From assembly GCA_033816765.1 (NCBI GenBank), contig CM066294.1:2046001-2110000 (forward strand): a stretch of DNA of 64,000 nucleotides. Reading direction: 5' to 3'. Position 1 is the first letter of the stretch. Each line of letters begins with the position of its first letter. A program made the translations under genes and the position numbers. The stretch comes from Nothopassalora personata. Lineage: Eukaryota > Ascomycota > Dothideomycetes > Mycosphaerellales > Mycosphaerellaceae. Below the pieces are notes generated by a model that made no database searches, was not told the DNA's origin, and saw only the letters and a program-made list of their open reading frames with translations. This document shows, piece by piece, positions 52,191 through 63,604 of the stretch.

Positions 52191-52967
52191 GAGGATCCTG
52201 AGCTTCAGTCTCGAGATGCGTGCGACGCGTACCGAGCATACATGGGATACAGTCCTCAATAGGCTGTCGAGGAACTAAGACGTCTTTGACAGCTATACCT
52301 GTCGCCCTGCTGGCGATAAATGCATGGAAGGAATGGTGATGAAGTTTTACTGAGAGAGTATCCTGGTAAACGTCAAAGAGGTGCGTAATTACGCACAGCC
52401 GCTCACGCAGGCATACTTGTTGCAGAAATCTTATCACAGTTTTCAGTTGGTCCATAGTACGCGATGGACTTTCCCCCACGCTTCGACTTCCGTTGAACGA
52501 CTGCCATTATGCCCACGAGGCTATTGGACTACGTATATCCAAATAGCCCAACTGGTTGACGAGGCATAAGCTTACACACGATGCGCAAGACGAGAATGTG
52601 GTGCACGGCGGTAGTCACATGCCAGGAGCAGCTTCGGATGTTCGGCCCGAAAGACGTTTCGGCTTTGGCAAGCCGCAGGTGAATAGAAACATCCATCCCG
52701 CCTCAGGCCAACTGTTTGTTGTCGCCTTGCTGCCTGCGGCCACCCTGCATGCAACAAAGTCGAACTTCACAACTGTTAACCTCTTAGTCACAACCCGAGA
52801 TCCAGTTCTCAATTGCGCCACCACACTTCTTCATCGACCACGCATCAACCACCATCAACACCCCTCGCGCATTGTCTTCGAACATTGCTAGCGCCACCCG
52901 CGGGGCGCGAACATTTGCGCGCATACTAAACCGCCACCTCGGACTCTGCCGCTGAGCAAGAGACATT
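52191..52967. other. Intergenic, no gene seen
   Basis: 3' UTR of the bZIP gene and promoter of the next gene. A 111-codon plus frame at 52556-52891 has no motif. Confidence 0.4.
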
Positions 52968-53798
52968 ATGGCGCCTTACACCAGCTACTTCAACTACCTC
53001 CCCACCGGCCTCGCAGATAAAGCCCGTCGCGCGTACAACACTGCCGTCGGCGTCGACTTCAACCGAGATGTCGCTGAGGAGAATCAGAGGCACGCGACTC
53101 GACTCGAACACCATGATCTCGAGGTGAACGAGGACTTCGATGCCGAGGAGGAATGGACGGGAATTTCTCGGACGCTTGTGAGGGGTGGTGGGATGGTATG
53201 TTCGAATGCTCCTCCGAGTCTCCTGAGACAGACCCTTTTCCTGACTTGGAAATAGGACTTGGAGGACGAGCACCTCATCAGCAAAGAGGGCCACGCCCGT
53301 CCTCGCAAACTATCTTTCAAACTCTCGGAGAAAGCCGCGGAAGCTGCATGCGAGGCTGCAGGCGTGAGTCGCGAGTACCTTGGCGTGGCGCTGAAGTACG
53401 TGGCGCTGGAGGTGTCAAGGGATATTGGCTGGGTTATGCATTGTAAAACTGCCCGTGATGCTGTCAGGGCGGTGAAAAAGAAGTTCCCGTTGCTGGAGGA
53501 TATGCAGAAGGCTTTTGAGGAGGGGAGGGAAAAGGGGGTGCGGCCGAGTGGTGTTGAGGCGGCTAACGTTGCTTCGCCACGTGTTGAGGGGGAGCATGCG
53601 ATGCCAGCGACTTTAGTAGCGGCTCGGTCTCGGTCTGGAAGTCAGCAGGTATACAATCCCGAGTTGCATGCTGGTGTGGAGGTGGTCCCGGTCGTGTCGA
53701 ACCACTCCACTGAACCGTACAGGTACAACGCTGATGATGAGGATAATGAGGACAGCACGGACTCTGTCGACTCGGAGGGATTCAGTAAGGCGTTATAG
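52968..53798 (+). CDS. Hypothetical protein, 256 aa
   Basis: Exons 52968-53195 and 53256-53798 encode 256 residues. The 60-nt intron starts GTATGT, has a CCTGAC branch site and ends AAATAG. The N-terminus MAPYTSYFNYLPTGLADKAR is followed by an acidic region, then a compact helical block: KLSFKLSEKAAEAACEAAGV, SREYLGVALKYVALEVSRDI, GWVMHCKTARDAVRAVKKKF. The C-terminal 90 residues are disordered and acidic (DDEDNEDSTDSVDSEG). I do not recognise the domain. Clean splice sites and a long uninterrupted second exon support a real gene. Confidence 0.7.
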
Positions 53799-54420
53799 TT
53801 TTGGGGTGGCGAACGGCGTTACACTTTTGCACAGAGGCACAAAAGTCTTCGCGCTTGGCTAGAGGAATACCGAGAAGGGCAACAAACGATACCCATTCGG
53901 CAGGATAGAGAGCTACTGGGCTACTCAAAGCGTTAGCGTTATGGATTTGCAAGAAACGGGACGCACTACCGGGATGCAAGCGTAGGAGACTCTGCACATG
54001 GAGATACAGTGAATGAACGCCAATGTGGATTCGAGCCTCAACGCTTCGGGCCGGCTTACTCTATCCATCGTAATGCTCTCGTCCTTCGCAAATGATCGTC
54101 GGCCCGTTGTGCCGTAAGCTCAGCGTGTGGTAAGACAGCTGACCTCGTTGCTGGTCAGCATGTAGTCAGCGCTTGCTCGTTCGCCAAACCATACTGTTAC
54201 TAAGCCTGCGTGCTGAAACACGCAGGTGTGGTCAGGGGCTTGTATTAATGTCGATCCAGTCATGATGATCGACTGAGGGTGTAAGGTGAACTGGAGCTGC
54301 ACACCCACTTGTCTCATCCGACTCTCTCAGATTCATTGCGCACATCCAGAAGTCTGTCTGCACTGCTCCATCTTCTTGACTAGAGAGCCGTCCAGCGCCC
54401 CCGCCTCCCTTGTCTCATTC
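53799..54420. other. Convergent 3' intergenic region
   Basis: Lies between the genes at 52968 (plus) and 54421 (minus). Only short frames; nothing else seen. Confidence 0.45.
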
Positions 54421-54930
54421 CTAGCCAATGGCCGGCATCTTGATCCAATACCCAAGCTTCTCCCATTTCTCCACCTCAGCGAGCACAACTTCCAGGAACT
54501 TTAGATATCGCTCGCATTGTTCTGAGATCCTCGCCGAAGCTGCAACTAGCTTGGACAGAACGTCAATCGAGTCCACTCCTGACTGGTCGACCTGCTCCCC
54601 CTCCGGCTCGAGAGCAGCAAGACCTGCCCTGAGCATATTGGAGTGGTCCTTCATGTCCAGTAGGATAGTGATCATACCGTTGAAGTAGGGTTGGTATGCC
54701 TCGTCTCGGATGAGGGTGCACGTGTCGAGCAGCGGTGGGTGGGTGATGGTGTCTTCCGAGGTGTCCCCATTGGCGGCGAGAGTGAAGTCGGAGAGCACGT
54801 CGTCGTAGATGATGAGGCGGAGCTCTGGCGGGATCTTGAGCAGGTGACACTCAGGTGGTGGTGACTTATTGGTTTGAGTTGTGGTGGCGCCTTCGATCTT
54901 GGCTCGATGTTGTTCGTATGGCTCGGACAT
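54421..54930 (-). CDS. Short F-box-like protein (PPELRL module), intact
   Basis: A single exon of 169 residues from the first ATG. It begins hydrophilic, then PPPECHLLKIPPELRLIIYD, the PPELRLxIY module that in fungi starts F-box-like or 2EXR-type proteins. PPLLDTCTLIRDEAYQPYFN follows, the equivalent of the LLxxCxxIRxEA block of that family. The C-terminal half is helical (ISEQCERYLKFLEVVLAEVE). It is complete, whereas every other member of this type in the window is damaged. Function is unknown; a substrate-adaptor role would be by analogy only. Confidence 0.72.
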   Translation of the reverse strand: MSEPYEQHRAKIEGATTTQTNKSPPPECHLLKIPPELRLIIYDDVLSDFTLAANGDTSEDTITHPPLLDTCTLIRDEAYQPYFNGMITILLDMKDHSNMLRAGLAALEPEGEQVDQSGVDSIDVLSKLVAASARISEQCERYLKFLEVVLAEVEKWEKLGYWIKMPAIG

Positions 54931-55152
54931 GAGGGTGGGTGAGGCTCACGTAATGTCTCCCTGATAGAAACGACTGAGCTGTGTGTTGGTGTTGAACGTA
55001 CGTTGCGCAGATGATGGTGGTTGAATGGAAGGAAGTGACGATTGCAAACGCGACAGCGCCTCAAACAGCATCGCGGGAGCACGTTCCATCACATGCAAAC
55101 GCTACAGCGGGGTCATCGTTTGAGGAAAGTGCGAACGACCATACTCGATAGT
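54931..55152. other. Short intergenic region
   Basis: About 220 bp between the start of the F-box-like gene and the stop of UTP21, both on the minus strand. It should hold the UTP21 3' UTR and the promoter of the smaller gene. Confidence 0.5.
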
Positions 55153-58100
55153 CTACACCCTCGCCGCCCTCAGATATCCCGCCATACCACTGACATACCC
55201 ACTCAACTTACTGACCCTCCTCTTCTCCGCTTCCAATGCCTGTCTATACTTTTGTACAGCTTCTCTGACCTCATCATCACCCACCACAACATCACCGTGC
55301 ACTTTCAAAAACACGGCCATCCACGCCTGACAAAGTTCGAAATCTCTCTTCTGCTGCAGTCTCCACGTCAGAGCTCTCACAAAGCCTACAAACTCCTCAT
55401 TCTCGTGGCTCAGAGATCTGATTTCGATATCCGCAGCAGCTGGGCTGAGATTCTTTAGATGTTCTAGAAAAGGATCATAGTCTTCTCTCTCGGCGGAGGC
55501 GTGCAAGAGGGAAGTAAAGTCGCTTCGCATGCCCTTGCGGCCTAACTGCAGTACGTGGGTGCGTTCCTTCTCGCTTTCTGCTGCGGCCGAGGCGCCGGGT
55601 TGTGTGTCTATCGGCTGTGGTCCTTGACGGTCCTGTAGAGACGGTAGGAAGAAGGGTGCCTTCTCCGGCTTCTTGGGTGGTTCGATGGGTTTATTGCGTT
55701 GTCGGATGAGATCTAGGTGCATGAGATTCTGCCAGCGGGACCTTGGCACCAGAGACAGGGAGAGGAGGTCGGAGGAGATTTGGTCGACTTCGTTTTCCGG
55801 GAGGATGGGATCTTCTGCTTCTGCTTCGTCGTCGGAAGCAGAGTCTGCGACATCGGCAACAAGGTTTGCACCGCCTTCGCCGGAGGCTGTCGGTGCTTGC
55901 ATTTGTGTTGAGCTGAGGATTGCAGTGAGCTCCTTGAGGCCGATATGCCTTGTTGGAATATGCGTGAACAAGCTTCTGTTTGTCCAAATGTCCACGCCGA
56001 CGTTGTCTTGGGTAGCAGTGGCCAGGAATTCGCCAGTCGGAGAGAAGGCCAGGCTTGTGCACTCTGCTTTCAGCTTGAAAGCATCCACGAGATGTCCAGT
56101 CGGCAGATCCCACAGAAAGACCGACTGCCCAGCAGACGCGACGATCCAGCGGCCATCCTCAGAGAATGTGAAGTCTGATATCCTCAACTTTTGAATCTGC
56201 GGGACGTGTGACCTCGATGGCCACAGCTCGCGAATCAGCTTCTGCGTCGCGATGTCAATGACTCTGATGCAGCCATCAGTGCAGGACAACGCTGCAAGAT
56301 CAGAGCTGCGATGAAAGCGCATCGCAGTAATGCTCGTGCTGCTTGACCAATCAATCTGATCTCTCAGCAGTCCACTGTTGAAGTCCCAGAATTTCACCTT
56401 GCCATCCGCACCAGCGGATATAATGGTCTTGTTCAAGCTGTCGACCGTAAGCCCGACAACAGCTGCGCCATGCTTGCCTTGTCCACGATAGAATTTTTTC
56501 TTGCCGTCGTCTTCCTCAACCAAGCCATGCCTTTGTACGTCCAGCCGCAGCTGCTTCGCCTGCATGGGCGTGAGTCTCGCAGGATATCGCTGTCTCTGGA
56601 TGCCTGACTGCATGTTGAACATGTCGATTCCTCCTGTCTCCGATCCAACGACGCCAAAAGTCCCGCATGGTGACATTGCCACTGCGGTGACATTACTGCT
56701 ATCTCCAGTCTGAAAAGCCCAGCGGCCAGCTCGCTTGCGACCCCAGAACCATGTTCGAGCTTTGTTGTCGCCTTCATGTGCTGTGAGAACACTTTCCCAA
56801 CCAGTCATGGCACTGATTTCTGCACTCAACTGCTTTCCTTTGCCTGCAGGTTGCCATATAGGATGCTTGCCGGGTATGGCACCCATACCTCCATCTCGAT
56901 TCAGACAGCATGCCATACTGGTGATGGGAGGGCACTTCAGGTCTTCGAAATCGCGGTTGCCAGAAAGTAGCCCCTGCTTTTTGGCTTTCTTCTCTAGCGC
57001 ACCCTGGCTGATCTCAGTGCTCTGACCATCTCTTCGCAATGACCAACCCCAGAAGCTCCTATCCCTGCTGCTAGACAAGAGCCACTTGCCGGTGTCGTCT
57101 GAACCATCTGAGGCGGTAGGCAAGAACAGCAATTTCGACACTGGTGCGCCATGACCTCGTCGTTGATGCAATATACGAGGTATTGGGCTGAAAGGTGTGT
57201 CGTCGAAGATCCAAGTCTTGAGGCTATTGTCGAGACCGCTGCTGACCAAGATGCCTTGTCCTGGCAGGAATTCAACCTTACTGGTGCCACCTGGAGTAGT
57301 GGTCGTCGGTTGTGCGTGAGCCGCTCGAAGGACCCCAGCTTTGCGACCACCGTTGTTCAGATCCCACAGTGTCACGTCGCCGCTAGCAGTAGATGCAGTT
57401 GCCATGACACCGGAAGATCGGCCGTCTTGGCCAGCACCAAGACCGTCCGTCCGGAAAGAGATGCATGTGACCGGCACTCCTGCGGGTGTGCTGAGCTGCA
57501 TGACAGTTTGATCGGTCCGAACATCGCGTACCAATAGAGGACCTTTCTCGAACGCAATGGCGACTAGTGACATCGCGGGTGTCGGTTCGATGGCCGTGAC
57601 CGCACCGTAAGCCGTGGATGGAGGCAGTATTGTGTAGACTAGCTTGGCGCTCGAGACGTTCCAGATGTCGGCACTGCCATCTCGTCTGCCCACAATGATC
57701 TTGTTGAGAAAGGTTGGCAGGCTCGAGACGCACTTTGTGAACGGCACGGGCGAGATGCCGCGCAGAGATGTATACAGCTCCCCAGTTGCGGTCTTCCACA
57801 CCAGAAGTTGGGTTTCGCACACTCCAATCGCCCAGCCTCCGAACATGCAGAAGGCCTTCACGTTTTCGTCGCAATCGGATGGCATCTCCAACTCAGCCTC
57901 TTTCTTTCCTCGCTTGAACACCCATACACCTCTTTGCGCGTGCTGGGAATCGCCTCCCCACGCTGCGAAGATTTTGTCCTTCCATGCTGTTGTCGCGGTG
58001 ATGTCCTCGGGTGTCTGCGGCCGGGTGATGAAGACCAGCTGCAAGCCGCGTCGCAAGTCGTACGTCTGCAGACTGCGCCCAACCGACGTCGTAATCTGGA

Positions 58101-58278
58101 ATGTCGTCTTCCCGAGAGGCACGCTGGTGAATGGCACTGCGGTGGGAGAGACCAGGCCGACTGTTCGATACGGCGCAAACACGCGAGAGTGGCCAGCCTG
58201 GCGTTTCTGTTTCGCGATGCCATTCGACAGCCTCTGCCGCTTTGCGATGCGCCCGTCGCCTGCGCCACCAACCTCCAT
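55153..58278 (-). CDS. utp21: U3 snoRNP component Utp21 (WDR36)
   Basis: One exon encodes 1,041 residues from the ATG at 58278. Utp21 belongs to the UTP-B subcomplex of the small-subunit processome and is needed for 18S rRNA maturation in the nucleolus. The N-terminus is basic (IAKRQRLSNGIAKQKRQ). Two WD40 propellers follow, with repeats such as IVGRRDGSADIWNVSSAKLV, ASTASGDVTLWDLNNGG, LVSSGLDNSLKTWIFDD, SSSRDRSFWGWSLRRDG and IISAGADGKVKFWDFNSGLL. The C-terminal Utp21 domain covers about the last 230 residues (LVPRSRWQNLMHLDLIRQRN; HLKNLSPAAADIEIRSL). Length is normal for fungi. It is divergent from VIP1. Confidence 0.95.
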   Translation of the reverse strand: MEVGGAGDGRIAKRQRLSNGIAKQKRQAGHSRVFAPYRTVGLVSPTAVPFTSVPLGKTTFQITTSVGRSLQTYDLRRGLQLVFITRPQTPEDITATTAWKDKIFAAWGGDSQHAQRGVWVFKRGKKEAELEMPSDCDENVKAFCMFGGWAIGVCETQLLVWKTATGELYTSLRGISPVPFTKCVSSLPTFLNKIIVGRRDGSADIWNVSSAKLVYTILPPSTAYGAVTAIEPTPAMSLVAIAFEKGPLLVRDVRTDQTVMQLSTPAGVPVTCISFRTDGLGAGQDGRSSGVMATASTASGDVTLWDLNNGGRKAGVLRAAHAQPTTTTPGGTSKVEFLPGQGILVSSGLDNSLKTWIFDDTPFSPIPRILHQRRGHGAPVSKLLFLPTASDGSDDTGKWLLSSSRDRSFWGWSLRRDGQSTEISQGALEKKAKKQGLLSGNRDFEDLKCPPITSMACCLNRDGGMGAIPGKHPIWQPAGKGKQLSAEISAMTGWESVLTAHEGDNKARTWFWGRKRAGRWAFQTGDSSNVTAVAMSPCGTFGVVGSETGGIDMFNMQSGIQRQRYPARLTPMQAKQLRLDVQRHGLVEEDDGKKKFYRGQGKHGAAVVGLTVDSLNKTIISAGADGKVKFWDFNSGLLRDQIDWSSSTSITAMRFHRSSDLAALSCTDGCIRVIDIATQKLIRELWPSRSHVPQIQKLRISDFTFSEDGRWIVASAGQSVFLWDLPTGHLVDAFKLKAECTSLAFSPTGEFLATATQDNVGVDIWTNRSLFTHIPTRHIGLKELTAILSSTQMQAPTASGEGGANLVADVADSASDDEAEAEDPILPENEVDQISSDLLSLSLVPRSRWQNLMHLDLIRQRNKPIEPPKKPEKAPFFLPSLQDRQGPQPIDTQPGASAAAESEKERTHVLQLGRKGMRSDFTSLLHASAEREDYDPFLEHLKNLSPAAADIEIRSLSHENEEFVGFVRALTWRLQQKRDFELCQAWMAVFLKVHGDVVVGDDEVREAVQKYRQALEAEKRRVSKLSGYVSGMAGYLRAARV

Positions 58279-58996
58279 GTCTACACCCTCGTCCTTTTGA
58301 TGTTTCTACACCGCAGCAACTTTTTTCTCGGCTCAACGAGCTTTAGAGTACAGTAGTAGCTCGCCAGACAAATCGTTTACCCGGGCGCCGTTCCAACCCA
58401 CTGGTTTGCCCAGTAAATCCCCGGCAGGGCAATAGATAGAGCTCTACCGCGGGGCAAAAGCTGAGTGACAATTTCATGTGCGACACTGTCAACTCTCCCC
58501 TGCACAGCGCCTCTCCACGTTGAAGAGCAAGGGCAAAAAGGGATTGCTTCTTGTGAAGATGCGATCGGGGACCATGTTTTCTTGCTGACAGACGATTTCT
58601 TCTTTCCATAATGCTTATCACTACAACCTCCCGGTATTCTAGTTCTAGTCGTGACCCTCGCCTCCTCTCCGGCGACAATGGCAAGCGTGGCGCCTTTATC
58701 GCGTGAGACATGGCAGGACTCGGTGCGCGCACATTTCTCCATCCACCGTCTGTCTGCAGGCGCGGCACCCTCTAGACGCAAGAGTCAATTTGCAGACATC
58801 CGCACGACAGTGGGCGAGACGACGGCCATTCTGTCGATGCCGCCGCCGCCGCCCCCCCTCCACAAATCCAAAATTTCGCTACCAAGACCTCGGCCAGCGA
58901 TCGTCGAGGCTGTCGGAAAGTGTACATGACCAAGCTCCTGGTAGCAGCGGCAGCCACCACGAAAACACCACGGCTGCTAGTGCTAGTGCTGCTGTC
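58279..58996. promoter_or_regulatory. Divergent region between UTP21 and VIP1, with VIP1 leader
   Basis: The region between the two start codons is 718 bp. The VIP1 frame is open upstream of its ATG to 58703 without another ATG. A different frame with ATGs at 58651 and 58678 is open to 58929 and includes a poly-Pro stretch at 58840. The VIP1 leader may therefore hold an upstream frame or a first exon I cannot define. Confidence 0.45.
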
Positions 58997-61900
58997 ATGG
59001 CCGAGCCGGAAGAAGTCGCAGCCAAGCTCGAGGCTGTGAGGAATCGTGCGACCTCTGACATTCCCAGCGCAGTCAGAAGATCCGAGCCAGATCTCGACTC
59101 CAACAGGATGTCCTTCTCTTCGCTATATGGCAGTGGGCGGAGCGCGTTGGCGAGCGGGCCCAGCAGCGTGGGAGGCGGCTCGGACGACGGTGTGCGCGCC
59201 TTGGACATGTTGGAGGCCATTGTCGATGCTAACGAGCGTGTAGCGAAGCACGACGGCACCACCACCGCCACCCAGAACCTCTCCGTGACGACGCAGAGCC
59301 AGAATGGAGCACTGTCGCCCTCGCTCACGGCCTCGCTCGAAGCGCCGAAAGCACAGCCCTCGACCTCGATGCCGCCTCAGAACACCGTCTCCCCTCCGTC
59401 GCCTGCAGCACCGACTTCGTCGAGACAGGGCAGAATGATTCGCAGTCGCACGCCGGGCAACTCCAGACGGGTGTCGACGAGCAATCCGAATAGCGTGTCG
59501 CACTCCACCGAGCGGTCCCACATGAGCAATCCTAACAAGATTGGCACAATCGGTATTTGTGCATTGGACGCCAAAGCAAGGAGCAAGCCCTCACGGAATA
59601 TCCTGAACCGTCTGGTTGGTAAAGACAGCGAGTTCGATGTCATCATATTCGGCGACAAGGTCATTCTGGACGAGAACGTGGAGAACTGGCCAGTCTGCGA
59701 TTTCTTGATCTGCTTCTTCAGCGATGGCTTCCCTCTACATAAAGCAATTGCATATGTTAAGCTGCGGAGACCTTTCTGCGTGAACGATGTACCTATGCAG
59801 ACCGTCCTCTGGGACAGACGCATGTGCTTGATCATTCTGGACAAACTTGGCGTGCCTACTCCACCTAGACTCGAGGTCAACCGCGATGGCGGTCCCGTTG
59901 CAGACACTGCTGATATTGCCACTCGTATCAAGCAGCTGACTGGCGTTGAGTTGGTGGGCTCGACTGATGGCAGAGGTGGTGGTATGCCAAAGCCCGAAGA
60001 TGTGCATATGGAGGATGACAATGATACATTGGTCGTGGATGGCAAGAAGCTTCGCAAGCCATTCGTCGAGAAGCCTACTAGTGGAGAGGATCATAACATC
60101 AACATTTACTACCCCAAGGCACAAGGTGGCGGAGGTCGACGTCTGTTCAGGAAGGTTAACAACAAGTCAAGTGAAAAGGATGACGATCTGGTCATACCCA
60201 AGGCCGTCTTGGAACCTCACGAGTCGTACATTTACGAGCAGTTCCTAAAGGTCGAGAACGCGGAAGATGTCAAGGCCTATACGGTCGGCCCTGACTTTTG
60301 CCACGCAGAGACTCGAAAGTCGCCTGTCGTTGATGGTCTGGTTAAGCGCAACCCCAACGGGAAGGAAATTCGATACGTTACGACACTAACAAAGGAGGAA
60401 CAAACGATGGCGGCAAAGATCGCAACAGGCTTTGGACAACGGGTATGTGGCTTTGACTTGCTTCGTGTGCAGGACACCGATGGCCAGCTTCAAAGTTATG
60501 TCATCGATGTAAACGGGTGGAGCTTTGTCAAGGACAACAACGAGTACTACGATCAGTGCGCGAAGATACTAAAGGCCATGTTTCAGAGAGAACGCACACG
60601 CTGGGAAGGTACCGCCACACCAAGTGAGAGCGACGAGATGGAGAAGCGTGGCATGTTTCCACCTCCTTCACTCCCCGACAAAGACGGCATCTCCTCGATC
60701 AGGATGCGGACATCAAGCAAGGACAAGGAAACGACCGGTTCACATCGTAACGCGCTTAAGAGCGTGTTGCGAAGCAGAAGCATTTCGCAACTTCGCGATA
60801 GCGTGCATCAGGCGGCGCACAAAGTCGGCCACCCTCAATCGATACCAAGCCCAAGCGGTACTACCAGTCCGTTATCCTCTCCACCGGCGCAACGAAACCG
60901 TGAGCCCCAGCCCTCATTCCATGGCCGTCCTCATACCATCCCTCGTTCTGCCAATGACAACCACGTACTGCCACCACCTGCTGTACCATCTCAATCGGAT
61001 GTTGCCGTCGTCGACGAGAACGAGCGCCCGCACTCCACGGACCTTGATTCGCTAGCTCACTCGGAGCCGCCTGCTGCGTTTCCTTTGCCGGCCCCAAAGA
61101 GTCAGTGGAAGCTGAAGGGCATGGTCGCTGTCATTCGCCACGCAGACCGCACGCCGAAGCAAAAGTTCAAGTTCACCTTTCACACTAAGCCTTTCGTGGA
61201 CTTGCTCAAAGGTCACAAAGAGGAAGTACTGTTGGTCGGTGAAGCAGCGCTACACAGTGTGCAAGTCGCGGTTCGACAGGCTATGGCTGAAGGTGTCGAA
61301 GACATGAATAAGCTACGCACCCTACAGAACGCTCTGGCAAAGAAAGGCGCATGGGCAGGAACGAAGGTTCAAATCAAGCCGATGTTTAAGAAGCCGAAGA
61401 GTGAAGGCAAGGATGAGGACAAGAAGGTGAAGGAGAAAGACAATGATTCTGAAGAGGAAAAGAAAAAGAAGGAAAAGCGAGACAGTGTCCCAATGGTCCA
61501 TGATCCAGAAGAGCTTGCGAAGTGGCAGAAGCAGGGAGGAGAAGGTGGAGCCTCGAAGCCAAAGGAGTTCCCCGAAGATGACCACGCCGGCCCGGATGGT
61601 GCAAGAGCTCAGCATCGCAGCGACTCACTTGGCGAGGTGACAATGTCCCGAGCGACTGCTACAGAGCAGAATCTTGTTCTTGACAAGCTTCAGCTCGTTA
61701 TGAAATGGGGAGGTGAGCCGACTCACTCTGCTAGATACCAAGCCACTGATCTTGGTGAGAACATGCGCAACGATTTATTGCTCATGAACCGTCAAGTGCT
61801 TGAGGACGTCTCGATTTACACATCTTCTGAGCGACGTGTCACTACCAGTGCCCAGATCTTCGCAGCTGCCTTCTTGGACCAGAAGGACATCGACAGCGAC

Positions 61901-63604
61901 CGGATCCAGGTTAGGAAGGATTTGCTCGACGACTCGAATGCTGCTAAAGATGAAATGGACAAGGTCAAGAAGAAGCTCAAGGGCCTGTTGCGTCAAGGCC
62001 ACCAAGCACCTAGCCAGTTTGCGTGGCCTAAGGACGGCACACCGGAGCCATATCAAGTCGCACGCAGAGTGGTGGAACTGATGAAATTTCACAGAAGGGT
62101 GATGCGGAACAACTTCTCGAAGCTGCAGAACTCTGAAGCAGTGAGCTCATTGGAAAAGATACAAAAGAGCCCGGCGGCAACTTCCAACAGTGATGGTTCG
62201 ACAGCCGCTGGTGGCCCCAACAGCAACTCGACTGACGAGAAGGCCGCCGCAATCCAGCCAAGGTGGTGTACCGGCGAAGATGCCGAGCTTTTCAAGGAAC
62301 GTTGGGAGAAGCTCTTTAACGAGTTTGTGGATGCGGAGAAAGTTGATCCTAGTAAGATTAGCGAGCTCTACGATACCATGAAGTTTGATGCGCTGCACAA
62401 CAGACAGTTCTTGGAATGGGTCTTCACACCAAGCATGGCAATATTGGCAGAAGAGGACGAACTCGAGGTGGGATCGAGACTGAAGAGGACCGAAAGCACT
62501 GAAGCTCGTGAGGAGTTCAGGCACACACATCAAGGACAAGCGCCAACCCATGACGAGACACCCACCGCGGCGACTGCACCTGCCAAAGCGGCATCAAACA
62601 ATGACATGGAAACTCTCCAACTACCACCGCCGAAGCGCACTGATACGATGGCTAGCCAGGAGTCTATCAACAACAAAGACGGCAAAGAGAAGCAGACACT
62701 AACACAACGGCTTGGCCTTCGCCGTAGATCGGCCGACCTCATGACTGCTGTCAACAGATCTCTAGCTCCCCAAGACGACCCATCCGTTTCCTACTTCAAT
62801 CTTTACAAAGGCATGGTCCCGGCCAACCAATCCAAAGTCAAATGTGACGAACGCCTCGAAAAGCTGAACGAACTCTACAACCTCTGCAAAATCCTCTTCG
62901 ACTTCATCGGTCCTCAAGAGTACGGTATCACAGACTCTGAGAAGCTCGAGATAGGCTTATTGACTTCTCTGCCACTCCTCAAAGAGATTGTCAAAGACCT
63001 TGAAGAAGTCCAGGCGTCCGACGAGGCCAAAAGCTTCATTTACTTTACCAAGGAGAGTCATATCTATACTCTGCTGAACTGCATCCTGGAGGGTGGCGTG
63101 CAAACCAAGATCGCGAGAAATGCCATTCCGGAACTGGACTACCTTTCGCAAATCTGCTTCGAACTGTACGAGTCGGAGAACTCACCACACGACATCGACC
63201 CTGCGAACCCAGACTCCAACTTTAACTACTCGATTCGCATCACTATCTCGCCGGGGTGCCATACCTTCGACCCTCTGGACGTACAACTGGATAGCAAACA
63301 TTGTATTGGCTGTGCTCCAAGGCGCTCGCTCACTACGCATGGCGAGTGGAAGGAAGTGCTGGAGACGCTGAGAGCGAAATTTCATACAGTGAAGCTGCCG
63401 AGGAGTTTCACGGCTGTCAATCTGAGCGAGAAGCATCCACAGGAGTTTGTCGCGGACCCCGAAGAAGGTGCGATGGCGGAGGAGGAACTTGGAGAGGCGA
63501 TTGAGAGGGTTAGGAGTGAGGCGCAGGGGAATGCGCCGATTGCGCCAGCACGAGGAATGGAGGTCATTTGGACTAATGGCAAGGGCATGGGCATGTATAT
63601 GTAA
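58997..63604 (+). CDS. vip1: Inositol hexakisphosphate / diphosphoinositol pentakisphosphate kinase Vip1 (PPIP5K)
   Basis: A single exon of 1,535 residues from the first ATG in frame ([20 protein letters not shown]). Vip1/Asp1 makes 1-diphospho-inositol polyphosphates. After a Ser-rich leader of about 180 residues the N-terminal kinase domain starts with [19 protein letters not shown]; the ATP-grasp core includes [19 protein letters not shown] and [20 protein letters not shown] and ends [16 protein letters not shown] variable linker leads to the histidine-acid-phosphatase-like domain with [20 protein letters not shown] at about residue 714 and [15 protein letters not shown] near 941. A Lys/Glu-rich insertion (residues 800-830) and a Ser/Pro insertion near 1180 interrupt it. 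The C-terminal block [16 protein letters not shown] holds the second His-acid-phosphatase signature. Further 5' exons are possible. Confidence 0.95.
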   Translation: MAEPEEVAAKLEAVRNRATSDIPSAVRRSEPDLDSNRMSFSSLYGSGRSALASGPSSVGGGSDDGVRALDMLEAIVDANERVAKHDGTTTATQNLSVTTQSQNGALSPSLTASLEAPKAQPSTSMPPQNTVSPPSPAAPTSSRQGRMIRSRTPGNSRRVSTSNPNSVSHSTERSHMSNPNKIGTIGICALDAKARSKPSRNILNRLVGKDSEFDVIIFGDKVILDENVENWPVCDFLICFFSDGFPLHKAIAYVKLRRPFCVNDVPMQTVLWDRRMCLIILDKLGVPTPPRLEVNRDGGPVADTADIATRIKQLTGVELVGSTDGRGGGMPKPEDVHMEDDNDTLVVDGKKLRKPFVEKPTSGEDHNINIYYPKAQGGGGRRLFRKVNNKSSEKDDDLVIPKAVLEPHESYIYEQFLKVENAEDVKAYTVGPDFCHAETRKSPVVDGLVKRNPNGKEIRYVTTLTKEEQTMAAKIATGFGQRVCGFDLLRVQDTDGQLQSYVIDVNGWSFVKDNNEYYDQCAKILKAMFQRERTRWEGTATPSESDEMEKRGMFPPPSLPDKDGISSIRMRTSSKDKETTGSHRNALKSVLRSRSISQLRDSVHQAAHKVGHPQSIPSPSGTTSPLSSPPAQRNREPQPSFHGRPHTIPRSANDNHVLPPPAVPSQSDVAVVDENERPHSTDLDSLAHSEPPAAFPLPAPKSQWKLKGMVAVIRHADRTPKQKFKFTFHTKPFVDLLKGHKEEVLLVGEAALHSVQVAVRQAMAEGVEDMNKLRTLQNALAKKGAWAGTKVQIKPMFKKPKSEGKDEDKKVKEKDNDSEEEKKKKEKRDSVPMVHDPEELAKWQKQGGEGGASKPKEFPEDDHAGPDGARAQHRSDSLGEVTMSRATATEQNLVLDKLQLVMKWGGEPTHSARYQATDLGENMRNDLLLMNRQVLEDVSIYTSSERRVTTSAQIFAAAFLDQKDIDSDRIQVRKDLLDDSNAAKDEMDKVKKKLKGLLRQGHQAPSQFAWPKDGTPEPYQVARRVVELMKFHRRVMRNNFSKLQNSEAVSSLEKIQKSPAATSNSDGSTAAGGPNSNSTDEKAAAIQPRWCTGEDAELFKERWEKLFNEFVDAEKVDPSKISELYDTMKFDALHNRQFLEWVFTPSMAILAEEDELEVGSRLKRTESTEAREEFRHTHQGQAPTHDETPTAATAPAKAASNNDMETLQLPPPKRTDTMASQESINNKDGKEKQTLTQRLGLRRRSADLMTAVNRSLAPQDDPSVSYFNLYKGMVPANQSKVKCDERLEKLNELYNLCKILFDFIGPQEYGITDSEKLEIGLLTSLPLLKEIVKDLEEVQASDEAKSFIYFTKESHIYTLLNCILEGGVQTKIARNAIPELDYLSQICFELYESENSPHDIDPANPDSNFNYSIRITISPGCHTFDPLDVQLDSKHCIGCAPRRSLTTHGEWKEVLETLRAKFHTVKLPRSFTAVNLSEKHPQEFVADPEEGAMAEEELGEAIERVRSEAQGNAPIAPARGMEVIWTNGKGMGMYM

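Noticed and set aside
55673..58356. Long plus-strand frames of up to 218 codons
   Set aside because: These are antisense shadows of UTP21, which is strongly supported on the minus strand.
58703..58996. Extending VIP1 upstream to 58703
   Set aside because: The frame is open but begins with GTG and has no ATG before 58997; the residues there are Arg-rich and look like translated leader.
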